The notes beneath the pieces are model-generated. The model was not told the DNA's origin. It made no database searches and saw only the letters and a program-made list of their open reading frames with translations. A program made the position numbers and the translations under genes. From positions 558,001-622,000 of the forward strand of contig NZ_CP099547.1 in NCBI RefSeq assembly GCF_023973165.1: a stretch of DNA of 64,000 nucleotides. Reading direction: 5' to 3'. Position 1 is the stretch's first letter. Each line of letters opens with the position of its first letter. This DNA is from Arcanobacterium pinnipediorum (GTDB lineage Bacteria > Actinomycetota > Actinomycetes > Actinomycetales > Actinomycetaceae). This document shows positions 52,024 to 61,097 of this stretch, one piece after another.

Positions 52024-52094
52024 AGCGGGCGACGGGAATCGAACCCGCCTCTGCAGCTTGGGAAGCTGCCATTCTACCGATGAACTACGCCCGC
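52024..52094 (-). tRNA. tRNA-Gly(CCC)
   Basis: GCGGGCG acceptor, D arm TAGTTCATCGGTAGAA, anticodon stem GCAGC with loop TTCCCAA (anticodon CCC), TTCGATTC T loop. CCA is encoded at 52021-52023. Its 3' end faces the right end of the element. Confidence 0.95.
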
Positions 52095-52292
52095 AGTGGC
52101 GAAAGCCAACGATATAACTATACACATTTCATCCCCGAGCGTCATGTTGTGTGCAACAACGGCACTATGTGTGCGTGTTACCCGAGTGCTTAGGGCATAG
52201 GGCATAGCAAAACGCTTTGGTGTAGGCAGTACTCTAGTGCTACCCGAGTCCAGGAGGCACAGCGGTGAAAGTATCAACAATCGGGTAGCAGC

Positions 52293-52982
52293 TTAGCGTC
52301 TCAAACCCGGACTATTTTCAGTCAGATACCTCAAGACTGCACGCACCCGCCGGTTTTCCTCCCCAGGCGCAAGTCCGAGTTTGCTGAAAATATTCGCTAC
52401 ATGTTTGGATACGGCAGCTGCTGACAAAAACAGTTCGGTTTGAATTTGTGCATTCGATAAACCACGCGCCATCAATTCTAAAACTTCACTTTCGCGTGAG
52501 GTCAGTGCAGTTAGCGCCGTCGATCGCCCTCGGATCAGCCCGGCGGCAACTTCTGGATCGACGACGACGCCACCACTTGCAACCATATCCAGCGAAGCTA
52601 CAAAATCAGTAACCTTTGACACGCGCTCTTTAAGTAAATATCCGATTCCGCCACGTGCCATACCATGCGCGGCACCAAACAATGATGCGGCATAGGCTGG
52701 AGCCACATATTGTGATAACACCATAACCGCTAGGTGCGGGTAGGCAGTGCGTAGCTCGTCAGCAGCCCGCAATCCGTCGTCGGTCATTGTTGGTGGCATA
52801 CGCACATCAGTGAGCACAACGTCAATCTGCCCGCCGTCGTCCATAATCGTGCGCACCCCGGAAACAAGTTCGGGGGCAGAACTGGCCTGGCCAACAATCT
52901 CGTAGCCGACTCGTTGCAAAATGCCCGATAGACCTTCGCGCATCAGTGTAGCGTCGTCGGCAATAAAAATCTTGGTAGTCAC
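52293..52982 (-). CDS. NarL/LuxR-type response regulator
   Basis: 229 residues, GTG start overlapping the kinase stop. Receiver: IFIADDATLMREGLSGIL, phospho-Asp in VVLTDVRMPP, Lys in GYLLKERVS. C-terminal LuxR HTH: LTSRESEVLELMARGLSNAQ and AAAVSKHVANIFSKLGL. Partner of the kinase at 52979; probable target the divergent ABC transporter. Confidence 0.93.
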   Translation of the reverse strand: MTTKIFIADDATLMREGLSGILQRVGYEIVGQASSAPELVSGVRTIMDDGGQIDVVLTDVRMPPTMTDDGLRAADELRTAYPHLAVMVLSQYVAPAYAASLFGAAHGMARGGIGYLLKERVSKVTDFVASLDMVASGGVVVDPEVAAGLIRGRSTALTALTSRESEVLELMARGLSNAQIQTELFLSAAAVSKHVANIFSKLGLAPGEENRRVRAVLRYLTENSPGLRR

Positions 52983-53722
52983 TGATTTTCTCCTGGCTCT
53001 AAAACGATACCCGATTCTCCAAAACGTAACAGCAGCGGGATTGTTCCCGTAACTTTAGTCGGCCCGCCAGGCGGGGAAGAAACGTCCAACGTTCCGCCAA
53101 ATGCTGCCAAGCGTTCTCGCAAACCGCCTAAGCCGTGTCCCGATACTATCCGTGCCCCACCCGGCCCGGTATCAACAATTGATACATGCAAATCTTCGTC
53201 GGCGGCCAACATGATGGTTGCTTCAGCGTTTGGCGCATGCTTTGCTATATTCGTTAATGCTTCGGCTATTAAAAAGTAGGCTGCAGCTACCACACCTTCA
53301 GCTAATTGTGGGAGGGGATGCGGAATAACAACTCGAACCGGTAACTCGCTGCGTTCAGCAATATCGTGAACTGCACTCGCTAAGCCCATATCTGAAAGTA
53401 TTTTGGGGTGTACGTTATTGACTGTGGCACGCAACGAAGCTAGCCCGGACTCGTTTGCTGACTTAGCGCGCGCGATAATCTCTGGTAAGTCGGCAAGCTC
53501 GGCAGGCAGATCGCCGGCGAGGGAAACGATTAATTCTATTTCGCCGAGCGCTATTGCGGTGGCGACGAGGTATTGCTGGGCGCCGTCGTGGAGATCGCGT
53601 TCGATTCGGCGTCGTTCGATTTCAAATGCGGCCACTATTTCGCGACGTGACTCAGTTAAGTGCGCAATTTGGTTCGCATACGAACCGCTATGTTTAGCTC
53701 GTAGCCGATCGAAGAAACCCAT
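52979..53722 (-). CDS. NarL-family sensor histidine kinase
   Basis: 247 residues. HisKA_3 box RRRIERDLHDGAQQYLVATA (His42), HATPase motifs EALTNIAKHAPNA, VDTGPGG and GHGLGGLRERLAAFGG. No membrane or sensor domain at the N terminus, so cytoplasmic; may sense transporter state. Confidence 0.92.
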   Translation of the reverse strand: MGFFDRLRAKHSGSYANQIAHLTESRREIVAAFEIERRRIERDLHDGAQQYLVATAIALGEIELIVSLAGDLPAELADLPEIIARAKSANESGLASLRATVNNVHPKILSDMGLASAVHDIAERSELPVRVVIPHPLPQLAEGVVAAAYFLIAEALTNIAKHAPNAEATIMLAADEDLHVSIVDTGPGGARIVSGHGLGGLRERLAAFGGTLDVSSPPGGPTKVTGTIPLLLRFGESGIVLEPGENQ

Positions 53723-53770
53723 ACGACTAATATAGCTGGTAGGCGCCGAGCTTACCGCTTCACATTGTCA

Positions 53771-53790
53771 TAGTAGAGCTAGGTCTACTA
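53771..53790. promoter_or_regulatory. Palindrome between the two-component and ABC genes
   Basis: TAGTAGA-GCTAGG-TCTACTA, perfect 7-bp arms, in the divergent gap. Candidate binding site for the adjacent regulator. Confidence 0.45.
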
Positions 53791-53846
53791 AAAGATGGTA
53801 GGTGGCACTATGGTGAAAAACTCTGGAGCAGACAAAACTTATTGTT

Positions 53847-54530
53847 ATGAACGAAAAGAATCTCCGCGCTCGCGGTTTAATGAAAACATATGGTGACGTC
53901 CATGCTTTGGCGGGCGTCGATATTGATATCCCTCAGGGTGAGCATGTGGCAGTTATGGGGCCTTCGGGTTCTGGTAAGTCTACGTTGCTCCACGTGCTTT
54001 CTGGCATTTTGTCTAGTGATGAAGGCACAGTGCGGATTGGGGATTTGGACATTTCTGCGATGAATGACCCGCAACGTTCGCAGATGCGTCGTTCAGTTCT
54101 CGGTTTTGTTTTCCAAGATGGTCAGCTTGTTCCGGAATTGACGGCGCGGGAAAATGTTGCTTTTCCGTTGTTGTTGAATGGTGTTTCGCGCCGCAAAGCA
54201 TTAAAGACGGCGGAGGGGTGGCTTGATCGGTTGGGTGTTCGTTCCCAGGCAGCTAAGCGCCCCGGGGAGATGTCTGGTGGTCAGGCTCAGCGTGTAGCGA
54301 TTGCGCGTGCGCTGGTTCATAACCCAGCGATTTTGTTTGCTGATGAGCCAACTGGTGCACTCGACCAGGCTACTGGGCATGAGGTTATGCAGTTATTGAC
54401 GGCGACGGCGAAAATGAACGGTACCACCCTCGTCGTTATTACTCACGATACGCAGGTGGCTTCGTGGTGTCAGCGTCTTGTGGAAATCCGTGACGGTTTG
54501 ATTCATTACGATGGGGCGGTGACCCGATGA
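53847..54530 (+). CDS. ABC transporter ATP-binding protein (MacB/LolD type)
   Basis: 227 residues. Walker A GPSGSGKST, Q-loop VFQDGQLVPELTAREN, signature MSGGQAQRVAIARAL, Walker B AILFADEPTGALD, switch VVITHD. Overlaps the permease by four bases. No clear ribosome site at ATG 53847; a leaderless transcript is possible. Probably peptide or antibiotic efflux. Confidence 0.93.
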   Translation: MNEKNLRARGLMKTYGDVHALAGVDIDIPQGEHVAVMGPSGSGKSTLLHVLSGILSSDEGTVRIGDLDISAMNDPQRSQMRRSVLGFVFQDGQLVPELTARENVAFPLLLNGVSRRKALKTAEGWLDRLGVRSQAAKRPGEMSGGQAQRVAIARALVHNPAILFADEPTGALDQATGHEVMQLLTATAKMNGTTLVVITHDTQVASWCQRLVEIRDGLIHYDGAVTR

Positions 54531-55921
54531 GCCCGTTATCTTTAGCTACTATGCTTACGCGGGCGCGGCTAGCGGCGCGCACGGGCAGCGGGATTCTCGA
54601 TATTTTCGCCATTGCCGCGTTTTCGGTTTCAGCTTGGTTGACGTTGACGACGCTGGGTGGGGTAGCGATGTTTTATTCGCGTCAAGATGCGATTAACCAG
54701 GCAGTGGTACGCGAGTTTAACGGCACTTTGGACACTGAAGTAATCGGAAGTATTTATTTTTCGCTCTCAATTGTTGCGTTGGCGTTGTTGATTGTTCCGC
54801 TGACCTCGCTCGGCGGGGGTGCAGCTCGGTTGGGTGCTGGTGGCCGTGAGCGACGCCTGGCTTCGTTGCGCCTGATCGGCATGAGTGCCCGGCAAGTTAT
54901 TGTGATGTCGATTGTGGAGAGTATGATCCAGGCATCGTTAGGTTTTGTGCTGGGTTTAGGGCTGTATTACGTAACGTTGCCAGCATGGAAGAATATCACG
55001 TTTGGTACGTTGCCGATTTCGAGCTATGACATGTTGTTACCCTGGTGGGTACAGTGTTTGACGTATCTCTTGGTGATCGTTATTGCGGTGGTTTCAACAA
55101 TTGTTGGGTTACAGCGAGTATCTATTTCTCCGCTAGGGGTAGCTCAGCGGATCATTCCAGCCAAGGTTAAGATGTGGCGGATGGGAATCGTTGTGACGAC
55201 GTTGATTATTTTGGTTTATGTGACGTCGACGTTTACAGTTTCGCGGGCGATGTTGGGTTCGATTATTTCAATCGCAGTTGCTTTCGTTTTGTTTTTTGGT
55301 GGCATCGCGATTGCGGGTCCGTTGTTTATTCAGTTGACGATGCGTCCACTTGTTTTTACTGGTTCACCGGCACGGTTGGTCGGTATTCGCCGGGTGGTTT
55401 CAGATTCGCGTGCGGCGTGGCGTAATATTTCGGCGGTGGCTTTGATTGGGGCTGTGGCAACCTTGGTGACGACGTTGACGGTGGTGTCAATCGACGCTCC
55501 TGATAAGGCAGTGGAACGTTCTTATGTTGCCATGGTTTCGCACGATATTACGCAAGGGGTCTATATCGCGTTTGCTTTCGCGTTGATTATTGGCGCGGTG
55601 TCTACCTCGATCCATCAGGTTTCGGATGTCTTTGATCGGGCCGAGGAGTCTAGAGCGTTGGTGTATGTTGGTACACCGTTGGCGACGTTGATTCGGGCCC
55701 GGTTTATCCAGGTGATGTATCCGTTGATTGCGGTGTTGATTATCGTCAGCGTTTTGTCGGCTATTCCTGCTCTTATTAATCCAGTGATGGGTAATTGGGA
55801 TAATTTGAGGGTTTTGCTCATCATGATGGGTTTAGGGATCGGTTTGACGCTGGGTTGTGTTGCGGTAACGATTCCTATCCAACGGCGCATAGTTGCGATG
55901 CGTGTTCGACGCAACGATTAG
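54527..55921 (+). CDS. FtsX-family ABC permease
   Basis: 464 residues, about eight to ten membrane segments. FtsX domain with GGAARLGAGGRERRLASLRL and LIGMSARQVIVM near residue 115, and a second copy at the C terminus with SRALVYVGTPLATLIRARFI. Partner of the preceding ATPase. Confidence 0.9.
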   Translation: MSPLSLATMLTRARLAARTGSGILDIFAIAAFSVSAWLTLTTLGGVAMFYSRQDAINQAVVREFNGTLDTEVIGSIYFSLSIVALALLIVPLTSLGGGAARLGAGGRERRLASLRLIGMSARQVIVMSIVESMIQASLGFVLGLGLYYVTLPAWKNITFGTLPISSYDMLLPWWVQCLTYLLVIVIAVVSTIVGLQRVSISPLGVAQRIIPAKVKMWRMGIVVTTLIILVYVTSTFTVSRAMLGSIISIAVAFVLFFGGIAIAGPLFIQLTMRPLVFTGSPARLVGIRRVVSDSRAAWRNISAVALIGAVATLVTTLTVVSIDAPDKAVERSYVAMVSHDITQGVYIAFAFALIIGAVSTSIHQVSDVFDRAEESRALVYVGTPLATLIRARFIQVMYPLIAVLIIVSVLSAIPALINPVMGNWDNLRVLLIMMGLGIGLTLGCVAVTIPIQRRIVAMRVRRND

Positions 55922-56101
55922 AAGTGCCATTCCTTTGAGTTTCGCCAGCCTGAGATAAAAATCTAGGCTGGCGTTCTCGCAATCTGTGCCTTTTATCCTA
56001 GTGAAGGTAAATATCTTGAGCTATGATATTCGGTATAGGATAAGAAATAAGTTCGGAGCCTCCGAACAATACGCGGTAATCCGCTTGAGAAAGGGAAAAG
56101 G

Positions 56102-57961
56102 ATGAACATTCCTGAGATTCTCCAGGCTGCTGGTCTTCGCAACCAAGCAGTAGAAGAGTATGTGACATATTGGGCTGGTATCACTCAACCCGATGCTATC
56201 GAAGTAATTAACGCTTCCGATGATGAGCGTATCGTCAACGAGGCTCTAGCGGCAGGAGAAATCTTCCCAGCCGGAAAAGACCGCTACTACTCACGTTCCT
56301 ATTACAAGGATACTGCTCGCTCCGAAGAACGAACCGTTGTGGCAACTCACCGCCCAACCGATGCCGGAGTTTACAACAACTGGCGTGATGCTAAAGAAGT
56401 CACGGAGCGCCAAATCGAGCACATGCGCGGTGCTTCGAAGGGTAAAACGATGTACGTCGTTCCTTACCTCATGGCCCCTGTAGGCTCACCGCTTGAAGAT
56501 TACGCTCGCGGCGTTGAACTCACCGATAACCGTACCGTAGCAATCCACATGATTCGTATGGCTCGAGTCGGTGTAGAGTATCTCAACGATTTAGAAGACC
56601 CATCGAAGTTCGTGCGTGCAGTCCACGTAACCGGCGATCTCGAAAACCTCGGCCAAGGAACCGACAATGATCAGCGACTTTTTGCCACAGTTGCTGATGA
56701 GCGAACCATCCTCCACTACGGTTCGTCATATGGCGGTAACGCACTCCTTGGCAAGATCGCTCACGGTCTACGTCAAGGCTCCTTCGATGGTTGGTTTTCT
56801 GGCGAATTCCTCGGCGAACAATTCATGCTTATCGGAATCAAAGACAAGCAAGAAGATCACACATACTATGTCTGCGGAGGATTCCCATCAGCTTCGGGTA
56901 AGACCAACCTTGCAATGATGCTTGCCCCAGAAGCTCTCGGCGATCGCTATGAAGTCTACTTCTACGGCGATGACATCGTCTGGTTGCGTGTTGATCCAGA
57001 AGATGGCCGACTCTACGGTATGAACCCAGAATTCGGTGCCTTCGGCGTCGCTAAGGATACCAACTGGGATACTAACCCAACCGCAATGGAGTCCTTGGCT
57101 CCTGGAACACGTACCTTGTTCACCAACGTCGCCTACAACCCAGATCTTGAAGACGTCTGGTGGGAAGGCAAGACCCCAGATTATCCAGAAGATGTTACCG
57201 GCTGGCTGGACTGGAAGGGTGAACCAATTTCACAGCGTCCACTCGATCGTCAGCGTTCCTCAGCTAAGGGGGATGAGTGGGCACATCCGAACTCTCGCTT
57301 CACAACTACGCTTGCCAACGTGCCAAATGTGGCGCCCGATTATGATGCGCCTGCTGGCGTGCCGATCGACGCCATTATTTTCGGTGGCCGAGTAGCAAAC
57401 CGTGAGCCGTTGATCCGTGCAATTACTGATATTGCTGAAGGCGTTTACGATGGTCTCACCATGGGTGTTCAGGCCACATTCGCTGCGGAAGGCAAAGAAG
57501 GCGTATTGCGCTACGATCCAATGTCGATGCGTCCATTCATGTCTTACGCCGAAGGCGATTATGCTGCACACTGGCTAAAGATCATCGGTCAAGCTAAAGA
57601 AACCCCGATTTTTGCGCACGTCAACTGGTTCCAGCGTGACCCGCAAGATGGTCATTTCCGCTGGCCAGGTTACCGCGATAACCTCCGCGCATTGCTGTGG
57701 TTGTTGGATCTTAAAGAAGGGCGCGCAACTGGCCGCGAAACGCCAGTTGGTATCGTGCCGTTGATTGAAGAGCTCAACCTCGATGGTTTCACTGGTTCGC
57801 GCGAAGATCTCGAAGTATTGCTTGAGATCGATCCACAGTTGTGGGAGCAAGAGATCCAGGCACGTAAAGAACATCTTGAGCAGTTCCCGAATCTTCCACA
57901 AGAAATCTGGGATGCCCATGAGAAGGTGGCCCGCGCGGTGCACGAAGCTCACGAGAAGTAA
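56102..57961 (+). CDS. pckG: Phosphoenolpyruvate carboxykinase (GTP)
   Basis: 619 residues, normal length. Oxaloacetate + GTP to PEP + GDP + CO2, first step of gluconeogenesis. P-loop at residues 261-268 reads FPSASGKT; the family's hyperreactive Cys (FPSACGKT) is Ser265 here. Metal and nucleotide sites YGDDIVWLRVD, NPEFGAFGVA, FGGRVANREPL are intact. AGAAAGGGAAAAGG precedes ATG. A host gene. Confidence 0.96.
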   Translation: MNIPEILQAAGLRNQAVEEYVTYWAGITQPDAIEVINASDDERIVNEALAAGEIFPAGKDRYYSRSYYKDTARSEERTVVATHRPTDAGVYNNWRDAKEVTERQIEHMRGASKGKTMYVVPYLMAPVGSPLEDYARGVELTDNRTVAIHMIRMARVGVEYLNDLEDPSKFVRAVHVTGDLENLGQGTDNDQRLFATVADERTILHYGSSYGGNALLGKIAHGLRQGSFDGWFSGEFLGEQFMLIGIKDKQEDHTYYVCGGFPSASGKTNLAMMLAPEALGDRYEVYFYGDDIVWLRVDPEDGRLYGMNPEFGAFGVAKDTNWDTNPTAMESLAPGTRTLFTNVAYNPDLEDVWWEGKTPDYPEDVTGWLDWKGEPISQRPLDRQRSSAKGDEWAHPNSRFTTTLANVPNVAPDYDAPAGVPIDAIIFGGRVANREPLIRAITDIAEGVYDGLTMGVQATFAAEGKEGVLRYDPMSMRPFMSYAEGDYAAHWLKIIGQAKETPIFAHVNWFQRDPQDGHFRWPGYRDNLRALLWLLDLKEGRATGRETPVGIVPLIEELNLDGFTGSREDLEVLLEIDPQLWEQEIQARKEHLEQFPNLPQEIWDAHEKVARAVHEAHEK

Positions 57962-57990
57962 GAGTGACCTTTTAGCCACATTTTAATACC

Positions 57991-58032
57991 CAACTGCAGG
58001 AACAGTTTCTTCCCATACTGTTCCTGCAGTTG
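57991..58032 (+). terminator. Hairpin after pckG
   Basis: Perfect 15-bp stem (57991-58005 with 58018-58032) and 12-base loop. Little T-run, but position 30 bases after the stop supports termination. Confidence 0.7.
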
Positions 58033-58092
58033 TATGTCCGGGCAGGAGTTTTACCTTCGTTGGTGTTTCTCTGGTGTGGGTAGGATAAGAGC

Positions 58093-58914
58093 ATGAACGT
58101 CTTCGATGCCATGGCAGTTACATTAGTTATTGCGGGTTGGGCCATTGTGGTGTGGGGATTTCGGCGCTACGCTACTAATCCCAGACGCCGCCATACGGGA
58201 GCCTTTTTCATCGCTGGCCCGGGTTTAGTTTCGATTGCCTGTGTGGTGGTGTTGGCCGGTGGCAACCTGGCACCTGCTTTGCTATCAGCTGGTTACTGGT
58301 TCGTCCTTGCCTCAGGATACCTCGGGCTACTTTTGCTCGGTTTCGCCTGGTTTTCCCGGCATGCTCAGGCTCGAGACAGTGCGCAATCTTTCGACGTCGT
58401 TATCGTATTGGGAGCAGGTTTAATCGGTGATCGGGTCAGCCCGCTCTTAGCACGCCGCGTTGATCGTGGCATAGAACTTGTGCGCGCATCTGCCCAGCGC
58501 GGTAAACAGCCATTGTTGATCTGTTCGGGTGGGCGAGGAGACGATGAGGTTATTTCCGAAGCTCAAGCGATGGAAACGTATGCGCGCGAGGTCACTTCGG
58601 TACCGATTCGGATCTGGCGCGAGGAAAGCTCAACCTCCACCTACGAAAATCTTATGTATTCGGCTTCGATAGTACGCGATGTGTGCACACCCTCCTCGCG
58701 CGTAGGAGTGGCAACGAGTAACTACCACGTACTTCGTACCCAGGTGTTGGTGCGCAGGCTAGGGCTTGACTGGGCTATCTTCGGCGCACCTGCTCCCACC
58801 TATCTGACATCGGTGAGTTTTCTGCGCGAGTTTGTTGCACTTTCGCTTGTGTGGTGGCCTTATGTTTATGGTCCTCTGGTTGTGCTTACAGGGGCTGTTG
58901 TTATTCTTCGATAA
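58093..58914 (+). CDS. YdcF/ElyC-family membrane protein (DUF218)
   Basis: 273 residues. Three N-terminal membrane segments, then the DUF218 domain: VVIVLGAGLIGDRVSPLLAR, LLICSGGRGDDEVISEAQAM, EESSTSTYENLMYS, VGVATSNYHVLRTQVLVRRL, and a last membrane helix. Envelope biogenesis role is suspected for the family. It converges on and overlaps the next gene by 14 bp. Confidence 0.88.
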   Translation: MNVFDAMAVTLVIAGWAIVVWGFRRYATNPRRRHTGAFFIAGPGLVSIACVVVLAGGNLAPALLSAGYWFVLASGYLGLLLLGFAWFSRHAQARDSAQSFDVVIVLGAGLIGDRVSPLLARRVDRGIELVRASAQRGKQPLLICSGGRGDDEVISEAQAMETYAREVTSVPIRIWREESSTSTYENLMYSASIVRDVCTPSSRVGVATSNYHVLRTQVLVRRLGLDWAIFGAPAPTYLTSVSFLREFVALSLVWWPYVYGPLVVLTGAVVILR

Positions 58915-59959
58915 TGCTTTGGCCTAACCATTGGTCTAGACCGTCATCGGGTTCAGCGAAAAGCATTTCGGTTTGCGTGGCAAGCGCCTGGGCGAAGGCT
59001 TGTTCTATTTGTTGTGTTCGTTCTGGTTTGCCGTTTCCGACGACGACGATATGGGTAGTAGCTGCAGAGTTTGGTTCCCACACTCCAGCGTTAGAGATAG
59101 CTACCTGTGTGCCAAGTGCATCCCAGGAACAGATGACGTCGGGGCGTGCTGGAACCCAGAAGCAGCCGCGTGCATAGACGTTGAGTTCGCAGATTAGCTC
59201 AGCGAAATCGAAAAGGCGTTGCGGATGTAGGGCTTTTGTTGAGGTGAGATCGAGTGTCCATGTTCCATGGATTTGCGGGCCGCCCCATGCCTGGAGAGTA
59301 GATGGGTGAATGCGGGTTAAAGCTCGCTGTGGTTCATGGGTTATATCTGAAACCAGCTCTTCGACGTCGTCTTCGAAGGGGTGAGCGAGCAGGGTATCGT
59401 GTGGACGCAGATGTTCTACGAGTTCGCCTCCTGGGCTTTGGTGGTCTCCGCTGAGCAAGACGAGATCAGCATAGCCGGTATTTATTGCATGAACTTCGGC
59501 AAGGCAACGCTCATCGCCCGCAATGAGCTGAGCGTCGCGCTCAGTGAGCGGAATGTGGGTCAGTAATTCGTCGAGAGCGTTCGTGGCGTCTAAAGCGTGC
59601 ATAACTGCTCCGAGACTGGTTGTGCTGTGTTTTAGATCGTCGGTGAGTGCGGGACACAGGTGAGGCAGTTCGATTCCGAGGGGGAGTATGAGAAAGATGT
59701 TTGATGTTAGTATGTCGGGCTGGTTGAGGAAGGCAATGATTGCTTGACGCACTGCGCAGGTAACACACTGGCCTTGAAGCTCGAGGGTGATTTCGCTGTG
59801 TACGGCGTTAGAAAAGATGAGTTTTCCGATGTCGCAGGTCGCATGGTTTTGTTCCAGTCGCGTTTGCCAGATGTTATCTGGTGTTGTAACTAGGGTTAAG
59901 GCAAGGAGGTCGGAGAGGATTGGATCAGCACTAGATATGAGATGTAATGTGCGGTGCAT
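58901..59959 (-). CDS. CobW C-terminal domain protein, zinc-response partner
   Basis: 352 residues from ATG 59959 (AAGGAG six bases upstream). Contains QCVTCAVRQAIIAFL (CxxC like the metal motif of COG0523 proteins), and CobW_C-type IHPSTLQAWGGPQIHGTWTL plus GCFWVPARPDVICSWDALG. The N-terminal P-loop is not recognisable, so GTPase activity is doubtful. Divergent from the zinc-free ribosomal proteins across Zur-like boxes. Confidence 0.75.
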   Translation of the reverse strand: MHRTLHLISSADPILSDLLALTLVTTPDNIWQTRLEQNHATCDIGKLIFSNAVHSEITLELQGQCVTCAVRQAIIAFLNQPDILTSNIFLILPLGIELPHLCPALTDDLKHSTTSLGAVMHALDATNALDELLTHIPLTERDAQLIAGDERCLAEVHAINTGYADLVLLSGDHQSPGGELVEHLRPHDTLLAHPFEDDVEELVSDITHEPQRALTRIHPSTLQAWGGPQIHGTWTLDLTSTKALHPQRLFDFAELICELNVYARGCFWVPARPDVICSWDALGTQVAISNAGVWEPNSAATTHIVVVGNGKPERTQQIEQAFAQALATQTEMLFAEPDDGLDQWLGQSIIEE

Positions 59960-59993
59960 CATAAGCTCCTTACGTGCGGGAATATTGCCTTAT

Positions 59994-60044
59994 TGAGAAT
60001 CGTTATCTATTATTGCATGAGTAGGCGTTTGAGAACAATTCTCA
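59994..60044. promoter_or_regulatory. Two Zur/Fur-like boxes
   Basis: TGAGAACAATTCTCA (60030-60044) is a perfect palindrome with 3-base centre. TGAGAATCGTTATCTA (59994-60009) is a weaker version. They lie between the CobW-like gene and rpsN, so zinc depletion should induce both directions. Confidence 0.75.
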
Positions 60045-60057
60045 TTAAGGGGTGTTT

Positions 60058-60363
60058 GTGGCAAAGAAATCTAAAATCGCAGCCGAACAGCAACGGCGAG
60101 CCAAAGTCGCGCGATATGCTCAGCTACGCACAGAATTAAAACGGGCATCAGTTGACGTCAATCTCTCGACAGAAGAGCGACACGTTGCGCTGGCTAAACT
60201 CCATGCGCTGCCGCGTGACGCTTCACCGACAAGACTACGTAACCGTGACGTCGTCGACGGCAGACCGCGCGGATATATTGGCAAGTTTGGCTTGTCTCGG
60301 GTTAGGTTCCGCAAAATGGCGTTAGCGGGCAAACTACCAGGCGTCACAAAATCGTCTTGGTGA
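60058..60363 (+). CDS. rpsN: Ribosomal protein S14, zinc-independent form
   Basis: 101 residues from GTG 60058 (AAGGGG six bases upstream). [20 protein letters not shown] and the end [20 protein letters not shown]. Long type without CxxC motifs. Replaces the zinc-binding S14 under zinc limitation (family knowledge). Confidence 0.93.
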   Translation: MAKKSKIAAEQQRRAKVARYAQLRTELKRASVDVNLSTEERHVALAKLHALPRDASPTRLRNRDVVDGRPRGYIGKFGLSRVRFRKMALAGKLPGVTKSSW

Positions 60364-60437
60364 AAAAAGCGGTGATGTATTAACGAATTGCCCGGCACAC
60401 TGCAGTGATACTGGCGGTGCGGGAGAAAGAAGGAATA

Positions 60438-60560
60438 ATGAAAGTTCGAGCCTCGTTACACAGTTTAGCGAACCAGCCAGGATCGAAAGTGGTCCGACGT
60501 CGTGGCCGCGTCTACGTGATTAATAAGCTCAATCCGAAATTTAAGGGGAGGCAAGGATAA
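60438..60560 (+). CDS. rpmJ: Ribosomal protein L36, type B (zinc-free)
   Basis: 40 residues: [19 protein letters not shown], then [20 protein letters not shown]. Lacks the Cys cluster of L36 type A. GAAGGA lies upstream. Stop overlaps the next ATG by one base (TAATG). Confidence 0.92.
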   Translation: MKVRASLHSLANQPGSKVVRRRGRVYVINKLNPKFKGRQG

Positions 60561-60793
60561 TGGCAACATACTGCCAAGTAACTGGGCGGCGGGTGCGGTT
60601 TGGAAAATCCGTTTCCCACTCGCATAAACGCACCAGTAGGCGCTTTAATCCGAACTTGCAGACCAAACGTTACTATGTGCCGTCGTTAAAACGAACAGTC
60701 ACATTGACGTTAAGTGCAAAGGGCATTAAAACAATTGATTCGCGAGGAATTGATTCAGTAGTTGCCGAACTCATTCGGCACGGAGAGTTGTGA
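60560..60793 (+). CDS. rpmB: Ribosomal protein L28
   Basis: 77 residues: [20 protein letters not shown], then [13 protein letters not shown]. Only one Cys, so zinc-free form. In operon with L36 and L33. Confidence 0.93.
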   Translation: MATYCQVTGRRVRFGKSVSHSHKRTSRRFNPNLQTKRYYVPSLKRTVTLTLSAKGIKTIDSRGIDSVVAELIRHGEL

Positions 60794-60802
60794 GGTAGTC
60801 CC

Positions 60803-60970
60803 ATGGCAAAAACATCCGATGTACGCCCGGTAATCAAACTTGTCTCGAGTGCTGGTACTGGTTTTACGTATGTGACTAAGAAAAACCGTCGCAATGATCC
60901 AGAGCGGATGGTGCTCAAAAAGTATGATCCAGTTATCCGCCAGCATGTGGAATTCAAAGAATCACGCTAG
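60803..60970 (+). CDS. rpmG: Ribosomal protein L33, zinc-independent form
   Basis: 55 residues: [39 protein letters not shown]. No Cys pair. GAGGTAG lies upstream. The stop region GAATCACGCTAG recurs 31 bases later. Confidence 0.93.
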   Translation: MAKTSDVRPVIKLVSSAGTGFTYVTKKNRRNDPERMVLKKYDPVIRQHVEFKESR

Positions 60971-61013
60971 AGGTAGCGGCAAAATTTAACGAATCACGCT
61001 AGTGGTAGAACAA

Positions 61014-61045
61014 GTGTGGCCCGCAGGAATTCCTGCGGGCCACAC
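61014..61045. terminator. Bidirectional terminator palindrome
   Basis: A 32-base perfect palindrome centred on GGAATTCC between the convergent L33 and surface-protein genes. Confidence 0.75.
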
Positions 61046-61097
61046 TCTAGTTATGAAGTTAGGTAGAAGTATAGCGTTACACTCTATCTAACGCAGA

